Assembly (NCBI GenBank): GCA_028281025.1
Contig: JANQKR010000013.1
Span: forward strand, 738,294-802,293
Length of the DNA: 64,000 bases
Direction: 5' to 3'
From: Croceivirga sp.
Lineage (GTDB): Bacteria; Bacteroidota; Bacteroidia; Flavobacteriales; Flavobacteriaceae
Positions within the stretch are counted from its first letter, which is position 1; each line of letters opens with the position of its first letter. A program made the translations under genes and the position numbers. Below the pieces are notes generated by a model that was not told the origin of the DNA, made no database searches, and worked only from the letters and a program-made list of their open reading frames with translations. This document shows positions 34,043 through 43,112 of this stretch, piece after piece.

Positions 34043-35755
34043 GTTGTGAATTGCTTTCAGAATCCTAATTTTAGGGATGATTCACAGGAGTCTTCCTTAA
34101 ATCTATCAATACCTCCGTGTTGTGAATTGCTTTCAGAATCCTAATTTTAGGGATGATTCACAGGACCAGTGTAGAACAAACACCTAGTGTAACTGTTGTG
34201 AATTGCTTTCAGAATCCTAATTTTAGGGATGATTCACAGGGGCTTCGACAAAGGCGAAGTTATCCTGTGTGTTGTGAATTGCTTTCAGAATCCTAATTTT
34301 AGGGATGATTCACAGGCAGTGCCCGCGCCAAAGCGTTGGTTGATGGTTGTGAATTGCTTTCAGAATCCTAATTTTAGGGATGATTCACAGGAGGGTCACT
34401 ACCCCTAAAATAGCCAAACTGGTTGTGAATTGCTTTCAGAATCCTAATTTTAGGGATGATTCACAGGCTGACCAGAGCAGACAGTGAAAGGGCTGCTGGT
34501 TGTGAATTGCTTTCAGAATCCTAATTTTAGGGATGATTCACAGGCAGATCGCCCAATTCAACGTCTCGAACAAGTTGTGAATTGCTTTCAGAATCCTAAT
34601 TTTAGGGATGATTCACAGGCCCTCCCAGATTCTCAACAGCTATTATGCTGTTGTGAATTGCTTTCAGAATCCTAATTTTAGGGATGATTCACAGGATTTG
34701 TGCCTGATAGGTTCCCACGGTCAGTGTTGTGAATTGCTTTCAGAATCCTAATTTTAGGGATGATTCACAGGCCTTTAGCTTGTCATCCAAGGGCACAACC
34801 TGTTGTGAATTGCTTTCAGAATCCTAATTTTAGGGATGATTCACAGGGTTGGGCTTTGATAAGGATGAGCTGGCGTGTTGTGAATTGCTTTCAGAATCCT
34901 AATTTTAGGGATGATTCACAGGATGAACAAATCGATTCAAGTGCATTGGCAGTTGTGAATTGCTTTCAGAATCCTAATTTTAGGGATGATTCACAGGGCT
35001 TGTTAGTAAGCCTTCCTCTTCCAGCTAGTTGTGAATTGCTTTCAGAATCCTAATTTTAGGGATGATTCACAGGAATTCATTAAAAGAGAATTTGGAATTT
35101 AGAGTTGTGAATTGCTTTCAGAATCCTAATTTTAGGGATGATTCACAGGCCAATCACTACCATCAGGTTTGCTATGGGCGTTGTGAATTGCTTTCAGAAT
35201 CCTAATTTTAGGGATGATTCACAGGTTATACGACATAAACAAGAATATTTCGTAAGTTGTGAATTGCTTTCAGAATCCTAATTTTAGGGATGATTCACAG
35301 GGGGCGCCCGCTTTTGATAGCTTCTGTTCTGTTGTGAATTGCTTTCAGAATCCTAATTTTAGGGATGATTCACAGGGGCAGCCTACAGGAGGGCATTGAT
35401 AGAGTAGTTGTGAATTGCTTTCAGAATCCTAATTTTAGGGATGATTCACAGGTGATAACAAAATACCAATTGATTTTAGAAAGTTGTGAATTGCTTTCAG
35501 AATCCTAATTTTAGGGATGATTCACAGGGTACTCCCGTTAGTTTAGAGTTGGAAACAGGTTGTGAATTGCTTTCAGAATCCTAATTTTAGGGATGATTCA
35601 CAGGCTGGAATAGGTGTAGCCACTTATAGCGTAGTTGTGAATTGCTTTCAGAATCCTAATTTTAGGGATGATTCACAGGAAGGATGATGAACAACTAAAT
35701 CTCTCGTTTGTTGTGAATTGCTTTCAGAATCCTAATTTTAGGGATGATTCACAGG
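34043..35755 (+). CRISPR. Type II-C CRISPR array, 23 intact 46-base repeats
   Basis: The repeat is 46 bases, begins GTTGTGAATTGCTTTC and ends ATGATTCACAGG, and is essentially identical in all 23 copies (starts 34043, 34119, 34195, 34271, 34346, 34422, 34499, 34574, 34650, 34726, 34802, 34877, 34952, 35028, 35104, 35180, 35256, 35331, 35407, 35483, 35559, 35634, 35710). Spacers are 29-31 bases, mostly 30. The strand shown is the crRNA strand because its 5' part pairs with the tracrRNA anti-repeat at 41548. The ends TGTGAAT and ATTCACA can pair with each other. Each repeat carries TTG, 19 bases, TAATTTTA, a Bacteroidota-like promoter. Transcription runs toward cas2, opposite to the cas genes. 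Confidence 0.98.
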
Positions 35756-35862
35756 ATACTTGCTATAACCAGTTGGTATCCTGTTCTTTATGGAAAGCCT
35801 TAGGATTCAAAAACAAACACTAAAACTGAGGTCTCGACTGCGCTCGACCTGACATTTTGAAA
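35756..35862. other. Candidate CRISPR leader / adaptation end
   Basis: The stretch between the last intact repeat and the cas2 stop has no gene. As the degenerate repeats lie at the other end, new spacers are probably added here, next to cas2. It contains a short dispersed repeat (35829-35850, AGGTC ... GACCT arms around TCGACTGCGCTC). Confidence 0.5.
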
Positions 35863-36216
<354 letters not shown>

Positions 36217-36282
36217 TCAGGGTTAGCCCTGCCTTTGTCGACAGACGGGTATGGTTGAAACCTGTTTGTTCGTCAATAAAGA

Positions 36283-36328
36283 CCTCTCGACTTAGCCTGT
36301 CTTGAGCGAAGCCGAAAGGCTCGAGGAG
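36283..36328. repeat. Dispersed palindromic repeat between cas1 and cas2
   Basis: CCTCTCGACTTAGCCTGTC to GGCTCGAGGAG forms imperfect arms (CTCGA/TCGAG) around TTGAGCGAAGCCGAAAG. The core matches a repeat type common in flavobacterial intergenic DNA (translated as FGFAQDRL). Related cores (TCGACTGCGCTC) are at 35834 and 46075. A 65-codon open frame through it (36191-36388) is not a gene. Confidence 0.55.
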
Positions 36329-36335
36329 ACATTCA

Positions 36336-37232
36336 TCATCGAAAATCTGGATACAGCATTTTTCGACTAATGCCCAAGAAACATTCATGCAAACTATTGG
36401 TAGTTCTACTCATGGCGTTCATCAAAGGGCTTTGTTTTCCGTCAATAATGACATCCATAGCAGGTATACACAACAGTTGGCGTTTTATATTGGTATTCAG
36501 TTCTTCGATGTTGCAGCCCGTTTCTACAATGTCATACACCATGGCATCGATAAAAGGGCGATAGGGTTCCATAATATCATCGGCCAAACAAAAGGCATTG
36601 TACTTGTTTCGATGGTGTATCCCCACCGAGGGCAATAGCCCACTACTACAAAGGGCCCTGGCCGTTACTGCCCGTAAAATAGCATAACCATAGTTCAGCA
36701 GGTTATTGGGTGGAATACCTTTTTGATTGCGACTGAACCCCTCAATGTCGAACAGATTTTGAAAATAGTAAGCGGCCGCAATGGCCTCATGATTCTGGGT
36801 ATCCCCACTTTTTACTTCTCTGGCCCAACGTTTTAGCTTTAGGGCATTTTTATCACGTACCAGCAAATGGTTCGCCTGATTCTCGATTTTAGCCATAACC
36901 GTCTGTTGCCACAGTTGCTTATTAAGGGGCAAACTGGCACTCAATTGTTGGTGCATCCGCTCGGTCTGTTCGGTATGGCCCACCAACGGTTGAAAAAGGG
37001 AACAGGGCAAATGCTGTCTGTCACAGCTAATGACTGCCGTTTTGTTTTGCACCAGTTTCATCAATAAGCCATTGGTGATGGTGATTTGTGGGTCTTCCAA
37101 CACTACATAACCCAAATCCTCTATGGGAATGGTCGCCTCTTTTTTATCAGCTTCGGGAAAACTGACTACCAACTGCTCATTATGCGTACTCAAATAAGCC
37201 GGATTGCCAAAAAAGAGGGTGCGTTTTATCAT
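36336..37232 (-). CDS. cas1: CRISPR integrase Cas1
   Basis: 298 residues, typical type II Cas1. The N-terminal beta domain (MIKRTLFFGNPAYLSTHNEQL) is followed by the all-helical catalytic domain. Metal-binding residues are Glu149 (in NHEAIAAAYYF), His206/207 (in GIHHRNKYNAFCLADDIMEPYRP) and the following acidic pair in LADD. It works with Cas2, and in type II with Cas9 for PAM-correct spacer choice. It starts 12 bases after the cas9 stop, so cas9 and cas1 are co-transcribed. Confidence 0.97.
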   Translation of the reverse strand: MIKRTLFFGNPAYLSTHNEQLVVSFPEADKKEATIPIEDLGYVVLEDPQITITNGLLMKLVQNKTAVISCDRQHLPCSLFQPLVGHTEQTERMHQQLSASLPLNKQLWQQTVMAKIENQANHLLVRDKNALKLKRWAREVKSGDTQNHEAIAAAYYFQNLFDIEGFSRNQKGIPPNNLLNYGYAILRAVTARALCSSGLLPSVGIHHRNKYNAFCLADDIMEPYRPFIDAMVYDIVETGCNIEELNTNIKRQLLCIPAMDVIIDGKQSPLMNAMSRTTNSLHECFLGISRKMLYPDFR

Positions 37233-37243
37233 GGTTTAGTGCA

Positions 37244-40200
37244 TTAGTATTCCCCTATTTGAACAATCTTGCCCAAATGATCGATACGTACCTTTACAAT
37301 TCCTTCAACGCCATTAGTTGAGCGAACACTTCTTTTCGTGAACTCTACATCATTGGTAACCGTAGTTTCCAGATGATGGCGAAACATGTAGTTTTTTGTG
37401 GCAATCTTCTGTACCCGAAATAAGTTCTTGCTTATTATTTTTGAATGTTTTTCATTGGTTAAATCAATTTCTAATGGGTTAAAACCATCTTCTTCATTTG
37501 GAAATACAAACATTTCGTTTTGTTTCATAGTAAATTGAAATTCCCAACCAATTTCGGTGTTATAGGTTTTGTCTACAACGGGCAAATCTTGTTGCACTCG
37601 TTCTACGGCTTCATAAAAAGACACTACTTTTTCTTGTAGTTTTCCGTCTTTATCCCTATAAATGGCTACATGATGGTTATTTCCCGTACTTACATAATCT
37701 ACAGGGATTTTTTGTCCCTTATTGGTTAAAATAGGTTTCCCCAAATGGTCTTTTTTATAGTGCAAAGGTTCGGCGTTGCTTACTCCCATAATGGTAACCC
37801 GTTTAATGTTGATGTCTTTTTTTTGGTTCAACCAAATAGGATTTTTATCTAGGTTGGAAAAGGCTTCCTTAGATTTTCCTCCGTATTCGTCCAGGCGTTT
37901 TTTTAACACCTCACGTATTTTTTCATCAATAACTTTGTCCAGTTTTAAATCTGGTGAAACGTCTTTTCTAATGGTAAAAATCTCCTCAAAGCAAAACACT
38001 TCTTTTAATGGTTCTCCTTTGTAAACAAGGGGATGTTTTTTTGAGGTTTTGCTGTCAAAAGCCATTGCGGGATTGTTGTCAAATTGTAGAAAATGATACA
38101 ATACCAATTCTTTTATTCTTCGGTTCGCAATCAATTGTGCTTGTTCCAGGGTAAATCGTTTGTTGAGTTTTGTGGGCCTGTCCATCAAACGTTTGGACTT
38201 GCCGTACACGGTTTCTTTATGTAGCTGACCACGTGGTGTTTTTAGTTTTCTATTTTCCCCACGATGATTTCCTTTTGCTTGATTATAGTTGTTGGTCGTC
38301 ACCTTATTCTTTGTTTTAAAAGAAATCAAGATATCCTCAATGTGCTTTTTGGCCTCCATACGGAAGTTTTCCATTGGCGGGACAAACTTGCGCTTTTTGC
38401 TACCGTTTTTCCCCGTAGGATGTAAATCGGTAATCATGCCTTCAACACCATAAATATTACTGTGCTGTTTGTGCTTTTCGTTTTTTCGGGCACTTAGGTA
38501 ATTGATATATTGAATATGATTGTACGAAGTAAAGGCAACCGTAAGGGCATCCACGGCATGGTGACGATGGTCATTGCGTTTGGTCCAATTTTTAATGATT
38601 TCAATTTTTTTCTCTTTTTCCTGTCCGCTGTCCCATCGGGTTTGCATTTCAGTCAAACCCAGTTCACGATATTTGGGCAAATTGAGTTCTTTCATTACGT
38701 TGATTAAGTCCCAGTCTTCACGTAGTTTGTCGGTAATACTGCCCGAAGTGGAAACCACTGTTTCAAAAACTTCCAATAATAGACTTTTTGCTTTTTTGGC
38801 AATGTATTGGCTATTGCGTAAATCGCGTTCAATAAAATCGTTAGGCAAATTCTTGGCACTCATCAAGAGTTTTTTGTATTTCCCTCTCGAAATACCATCG
38901 TTTTTGTAAAGCGATTCTATCCGAGCTTTATAGTTTTCCAAATCGGCTAGATGGTCTTCACTGATGAAGTCCAAAGCGGTACGGTCGGCTTTTTTTAAGT
39001 TCACACTACGATACGCTAAGGTTTTATTGGAAAATGAATCATCAAACAACAATGCTTTTGGAATAATATGTTCTATATCCACATCTTTGGAAAAGAGTTT
39101 TTCTTTGGGAATGTACTTGTTGGTAAACAGGGATTTATGACCATTTTTCTCCAATTCTAGCCATAGCTTATAGCGGATTACATCGTTTCGAGTAGCCATA
39201 AAACCAAAATCGTTCAAAATAATGGCCTTGACATCATCGTTCTTTTTGGTAGCCGCAATGATGCCTCTGGTCATTTCCTCCCGTTCGGAGGCCGACTTTT
39301 TGAGTTCCCGGGCCAACTCTATTCGGATTTCATGTGGCTTCCCATACGTGTCACAAATTTGGTTGACCATATTGATCATCTGATTTAAAATTTTTTCAAC
39401 CACAGGGTTGCGCAAGCTGTTTTTTGGTAAGATATCCAGATGCTCTTTTAGTTCCCTATTTGCCAACTCTTCCTTGGTCCTACTTCCTGAATGGTTGTAA
39501 CCTGCCAAACCGCAGGCCTCGGAATATTCATTGCCCCCTTGCATAAAGGGTAATATCTTACGAATAGCCCGGGTCGAAAGATTGCCGTAATCATCGGATA
39601 AGGATATATTGGTAAGCATGGTCCCGTATTCCGGTTTAAAGCCGAATTTTTGATGGAGTTTCTTTTTCAGATTGACATTGGTATTGCCATAAACCAGTCT
39701 ATCCTCTTCACTGATTCTGTGGTCATCTTCAGCGGAATATAGTAAATGCCAGAGTTGATAAGCGGCTTGTTTATCAAAAGCATTTCCATTTAAGGAGGCA
39801 TTAAACTCCAAGATTTTTGGATTGATGCCCATTTCTGGAAAAATAGCTTTTAATTCGTCCTTAATTGCTATTGCCGATTTTTTTGCCCAGTTAACGCCAT
39901 AGCCCTCACGCTCGGCAATAGTTTGATATACTTCGTATAAGGCTTTGTTGGTACGGTTGCCTTGAATTGTTTCAAAATTGCATTTCCAATCCTTTGGCGC
40001 ATGGATTGTGTAATGGCCGTTCAATAGTTTCAATACAGCATTAGGCTTTAAATCGCCACGTAGATTGAGTTCTTCAAATAAAAATTGCCGAACTTCCGTT
40101 TCTTGTAAAGCGATTTTTTCTTTTGTGGTTTCGTTATAAAATTCAAGATTGTTGATATTTTGCCAAATCTTGAATTCTTGAAACAAAGGTGATGATTTAG

Positions 40201-41449
40201 GCACCACACGATGCCCAACGGTTCGTTTTTTAGGAAGTCCAGTGGCTTTATTGATGATGGGCTTGCCGTTTTCATCTTTTCGTACCTTTTCCCAACTTTC
40301 AAACTGGCAAAAACTGAGCAGCCCTTTTTGTGATTTTAGTTTTCGCTGGTAAAAAATAATGGTGTCACGGATTTCTTCTTTTAATGCTGGTGTAAGTTGT
40401 GGATGGAATTGTGTTTGCGTTTCCCATATCTGCTCAAACTCGTCCAAATAATCTTGACGATAGAACACTTGATTTTTTAAAGAGGCGTGCGGATTAGTCT
40501 TAACCTGTTCCCATAGATACTCGCCTACCGTTTTTTTATTAATATACAGGACTTTGCTTCGGTCCGAAATGTTGCCCAGATACCCGCTTGATTTGTTTTT
40601 GTCATTATTGATTTCTTGTAGGGCAATAGCCAAATGCTCTAAATCAAGTTTTTCCGTCAATCCTTGTACTCGAAAGGTATAGCGTCTTTTTTTCTGCTCA
40701 TCTGCCTTGCCCTTCAACCTTATTCCTACGATGTTGAACGGTTTTTGGCAAAGAGTCCAGGTAGCCCCTTTGTTTTTGTCCTGTAATACCTCGTACAAGT
40801 CGTCTGAAAGAAGGTCCGGATAGAATGCTTTTTGTGCATTCCAAATAGCATTGAATTCGACTTGCAAATCAGAGCGATAAAAATCAGGAATATGCTTTCT
40901 ACCGCTGTTCAATAACGTTAAAGCGTATTTTCCAGGCGTAAGTTGATTATCATATAAGTGTTTGGCTACGGCCATGCCGTCAATTGCTACCCCGTCTCCC
41001 TCGTTTTTGGCTTTTCGGCTGCTTTTGTAGCCCCGTTTTTTATTAATGGCAAAAAAAATACGTGCCAAGTCTTCCAGTCCGATTTCTGCTCTAGCTGCTA
41101 AAGCACGTAGCCTTAGGGTTTGGTGTGTGCTATTTTTACCAATCTCGGTCAGTGGGGTTTCCTCAGAGATAAAGCCATTTTTGATTAAGATTCCCATTAA
41201 ATCCTGACGGCGCAACTTGTAACGTTGCAGGTTTCGACGGGCACTACGTTTTAAGGTTCGGTCAGCATTAGTGGAAATGGGCTTTCCTTTTTCAAAATTG
41301 GTCTTTTCATCAACGGTCAATGGATTTACCCGCACCCCAAGTTTAACGATATTGGAGTCGATTAGCTCCTTTTGTTTATTTCGGGTTTCTTCCACCAATG
41401 CCCATCCAATCGAGTTGGTGCCCAAATCCAATCCTAAAATACGTTTCAT
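37244..41449 (-). CDS. cas9: Type II-C CRISPR effector nuclease Cas9
   Basis: 1401 residues, one of the long II-C forms common in Bacteroidota (Neisseria Cas9 is about 1080). RuvC-I begins MKRILGLDLGTNSIGWALVEE with Asp8 (given in part). The Arg-rich bridge helix follows (RTLKRSARRNLQRYKLRRQ). RuvC-II has Glu711 (RIELARELKK), the HNH site His794 (DVDIEHIIPKALLFDDSFSN) and RuvC-III Asp967 (HHAVDALTVAF). All nuclease residues are present, so both DNA strands should be cut. The only other cas genes are cas1 and cas2 and there is no csn2 or cas4, which defines II-C. The tracrRNA lies about 100 bases upstream on the opposite strand. The PAM cannot be inferred. Confidence 0.98.
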   Translation of the reverse strand: MKRILGLDLGTNSIGWALVEETRNKQKELIDSNIVKLGVRVNPLTVDEKTNFEKGKPISTNADRTLKRSARRNLQRYKLRRQDLMGILIKNGFISEETPLTEIGKNSTHQTLRLRALAARAEIGLEDLARIFFAINKKRGYKSSRKAKNEGDGVAIDGMAVAKHLYDNQLTPGKYALTLLNSGRKHIPDFYRSDLQVEFNAIWNAQKAFYPDLLSDDLYEVLQDKNKGATWTLCQKPFNIVGIRLKGKADEQKKRRYTFRVQGLTEKLDLEHLAIALQEINNDKNKSSGYLGNISDRSKVLYINKKTVGEYLWEQVKTNPHASLKNQVFYRQDYLDEFEQIWETQTQFHPQLTPALKEEIRDTIIFYQRKLKSQKGLLSFCQFESWEKVRKDENGKPIINKATGLPKKRTVGHRVVPKSSPLFQEFKIWQNINNLEFYNETTKEKIALQETEVRQFLFEELNLRGDLKPNAVLKLLNGHYTIHAPKDWKCNFETIQGNRTNKALYEVYQTIAEREGYGVNWAKKSAIAIKDELKAIFPEMGINPKILEFNASLNGNAFDKQAAYQLWHLLYSAEDDHRISEEDRLVYGNTNVNLKKKLHQKFGFKPEYGTMLTNISLSDDYGNLSTRAIRKILPFMQGGNEYSEACGLAGYNHSGSRTKEELANRELKEHLDILPKNSLRNPVVEKILNQMINMVNQICDTYGKPHEIRIELARELKKSASEREEMTRGIIAATKKNDDVKAIILNDFGFMATRNDVIRYKLWLELEKNGHKSLFTNKYIPKEKLFSKDVDIEHIIPKALLFDDSFSNKTLAYRSVNLKKADRTALDFISEDHLADLENYKARIESLYKNDGISRGKYKKLLMSAKNLPNDFIERDLRNSQYIAKKAKSLLLEVFETVVSTSGSITDKLREDWDLINVMKELNLPKYRELGLTEMQTRWDSGQEKEKKIEIIKNWTKRNDHRHHAVDALTVAFTSYNHIQYINYLSARKNEKHKQHSNIYGVEGMITDLHPTGKNGSKKRKFVPPMENFRMEAKKHIEDILISFKTKNKVTTNNYNQAKGNHRGENRKLKTPRGQLHKETVYGKSKRLMDRPTKLNKRFTLEQAQLIANRRIKELVLYHFLQFDNNPAMAFDSKTSKKHPLVYKGEPLKEVFCFEEIFTIRKDVSPDLKLDKVIDEKIREVLKKRLDEYGGKSKEAFSNLDKNPIWLNQKKDINIKRVTIMGVSNAEPLHYKKDHLGKPILTNKGQKIPVDYVSTGNNHHVAIYRDKDGKLQEKVVSFYEAVERVQQDLPVVDKTYNTEIGWEFQFTMKQNEMFVFPNEEDGFNPLEIDLTNEKHSKIISKNLFRVQKIATKNYMFRHHLETTVTNDVEFTKRSVRSTNGVEGIVKVRIDHLGKIVQIGEY

Positions 41450-41533
41450 GTTTCTATTCTCAATTCCTAAAATTAAAGGTCATGTCCATTTTTACCTTAC
41501 GGAAATGTGTAAACGGGACACCAATTTATTTTC

Positions 41534-41541
41534 TATCTTTA
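41534..41541 (+). promoter_or_regulatory. Probable -7 element of the tracrRNA promoter
   Basis: TATCTTTA matches the Bacteroidota TAnnTTTG element at 7 of 8 positions and ends 6 bases before the anti-repeat, so transcription would begin at about 41546-41548, exactly where tracrRNA must start. No clear TTG is seen at -33. Confidence 0.55.
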
Positions 41542-41545
41542 TACC

Positions 41546-41627
41546 ATCTGAAAGCAATTCACAATAAGGATTATTCCGTTGTGAAAACATTTAAGCCGCC
41601 TCGACTTCCAATTCGGGGCATTTTTTT
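41546..41627 (+). ncRNA. tracrRNA
   Basis: CTGAAAGCAATTCACAA (41548-41564) is the exact reverse complement of repeat bases 2-18, giving a 17-base anti-repeat. It is followed by a spacer with a TTGTGAAAAC segment and a terminator: GCCTCGA (41598-41604) pairs with TCGGGGC (41613-41619), then seven T. The strand is opposite to cas9 and the RNA diverges from it. The 10-base arms ACATTTAAGC (41587) and GCTTAAATGT (41628) could form a larger stem around the terminator. Length would be about 80 nt. Ends are inferred. Confidence 0.88.
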
Positions 41628-41636
41628 GCTTAAATG

Positions 41637-42068
41637 TCTCAGCAATACCATAAAAACAAAATTGCCGAGCTAAAACATTTGAGCAGCCTTAATGGATTGC
41701 TTTCCTATGTCGTCCGTGGGAGAAAGTATTCTACAACTAAAAGATAAGACAAGCCCTACAAATATCAAAGCGTAATATCGCATTGGGATGAAAACTTATT
41801 TTAATCGACTTCTATTTAGGCTGACCAATTATACCGTCTTGGTTTCCAATTGCAACATATCTGGTTATCCCTGTCCTTATCATTAAAATCCCAGGGCATG
41901 GGTAAATAAAAAACACCAAAATCCATCCCATGATTTTTAAGGACTCCGCGTTGATTGGAAGGAATGGATGGATAATCCCTTTTTGACCTTTTCTGAAGCG
42001 GCTTTTGGAAAATATAAGTTCAAGTAAAACGGAAATTAGTACCCTATCGGTGCAGAAGGACAACGTGC
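41637..42068. other. 432-base gap with no convincing gene
   Basis: The left part contains a second, imperfect copy of the tracrRNA tail sequence (41672-41689 against 41584-41601, 16 of 18 bases). The right part holds an open frame of 83 codons (41812-42063, minus) whose translation shows no recognisable domain or ribosome site. The region may be debris separating the CRISPR locus from the sugar locus. Confidence 0.5.
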
Positions 42069-43094
42069 CTATTCCAGCTTTAAGGTGGAATCACGGACCA
42101 CGAGGCTTGTTCGTATGGTTTTGGTCTCAAATGGGTCGTCGGAGTCTTTATGTTCTATTCGATCGATCAATATCTTGGCCACCGTTTCGCCAATATATCG
42201 GCCATGTTGACTCACCATGGTTATGGCGGGCGTAACGTATTTGGAAAGTTCACCATTGGTAAATCCTATAATGGAGATGTCATTGGGCACGTGGTATCCC
42301 CTGGATTTTACAATGCTCATCACCTTTACTGCCGTAATTTCATCAAGGGCCATAATGCCATCGATTTTTTTATAATTCAGTAAAAGGGACAAGGTCAATT
42401 CCAGGTCTTCCGAGGAATCCGTGGCCTCCACCAGTTTGTCATCAAAAGGGATATTGTTCTCGGCCAATGCTTTTTTGTATCCCTCGATCCGCAACCTGCT
42501 TATGACGGAATCCACGATAGGGGTGACGATCGCAATGGTACTGCATCCCGTTTGGATAAAGAATTTCGTCGCCTTATAGCCCGCTTCAAAATCATCCACG
42601 ATGACCTTGTCACAAGCGATTAAATTGGTGACCCGATCAAACATGACCAGAGGAATTTGATTTTCCGATAATTCCCTCAAATGTTCGGCATGGTGGGGCA
42701 ATTCATTTTCTTCTGCCGCAGAGGAAATGATTACACCGTCCACCGAACCATTGCTCAACAGCTCCAACGTTTTGGTTTCCTTTTCCAAAGATTGGTTGGT
42801 AATGCAGGTGATGATGCTATATCCTTTCTCATCGGTTATTTTTTCAATACCGTATATGACCTGGACAAAAAAATAATTTAGAATGTTTGGGATGACCACC
42901 CCAATGGTTTTTGTATTTCTATTGATAAGGTTCAGCGCAACTTTATTGGGTCTGTAGTGATGCGCCTTGGCATATTCCCGAATTTCACCTTTGAGCTTTT
43001 CACTTATTTCATAACTATCGTTGATCGCCTTTGAAACCGTGGATACGGAAACCTTAAAATGTTTTGCTATGTCTTTAAGTGTGAGCTTGGACAT
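42069..43094 (-). CDS. LacI-family transcriptional regulator
   Basis: 341 residues. The N-terminal helix-turn-helix is canonical (LTLKDIAKHFKVSVSTVSKAIN, then hinge YRPNKVALNLINRNTKTIGVV). A periplasmic-binding-protein-like sensor domain follows (VDGVIISSAAEENELP, CDKVIVDDFEAGYKAT, ISIIGFTNGELSKYVTPAIT). It is the last gene of the GH26-PhyH-oxidoreductase operon and is the only local regulator of the xylose locus. It probably senses a sugar or sugar phosphate from the polymer and binds sites such as the palindrome at 60159 in front of the SusC gene. The effector is unknown. Confidence 0.93.
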   Translation of the reverse strand: MSKLTLKDIAKHFKVSVSTVSKAINDSYEISEKLKGEIREYAKAHHYRPNKVALNLINRNTKTIGVVIPNILNYFFVQVIYGIEKITDEKGYSIITCITNQSLEKETKTLELLSNGSVDGVIISSAAEENELPHHAEHLRELSENQIPLVMFDRVTNLIACDKVIVDDFEAGYKATKFFIQTGCSTIAIVTPIVDSVISRLRIEGYKKALAENNIPFDDKLVEATDSSEDLELTLSLLLNYKKIDGIMALDEITAVKVMSIVKSRGYHVPNDISIIGFTNGELSKYVTPAITMVSQHGRYIGETVAKILIDRIEHKDSDDPFETKTIRTSLVVRDSTLKLE

Positions 43095-43112
43095 AATGGA
43101 TGTAAATGGGTT

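Noticed and set aside
33917..35053. Open frames with repeated VVNCFQNPNFRDDSQ peptides
   Set aside because: They are translations of CRISPR repeats and spacers; periodicity is exactly that of the array.
41812..42063. 83-codon minus-strand frame after lacI
   Set aside because: No recognisable motif and poor codon pattern; left as unassigned gap.
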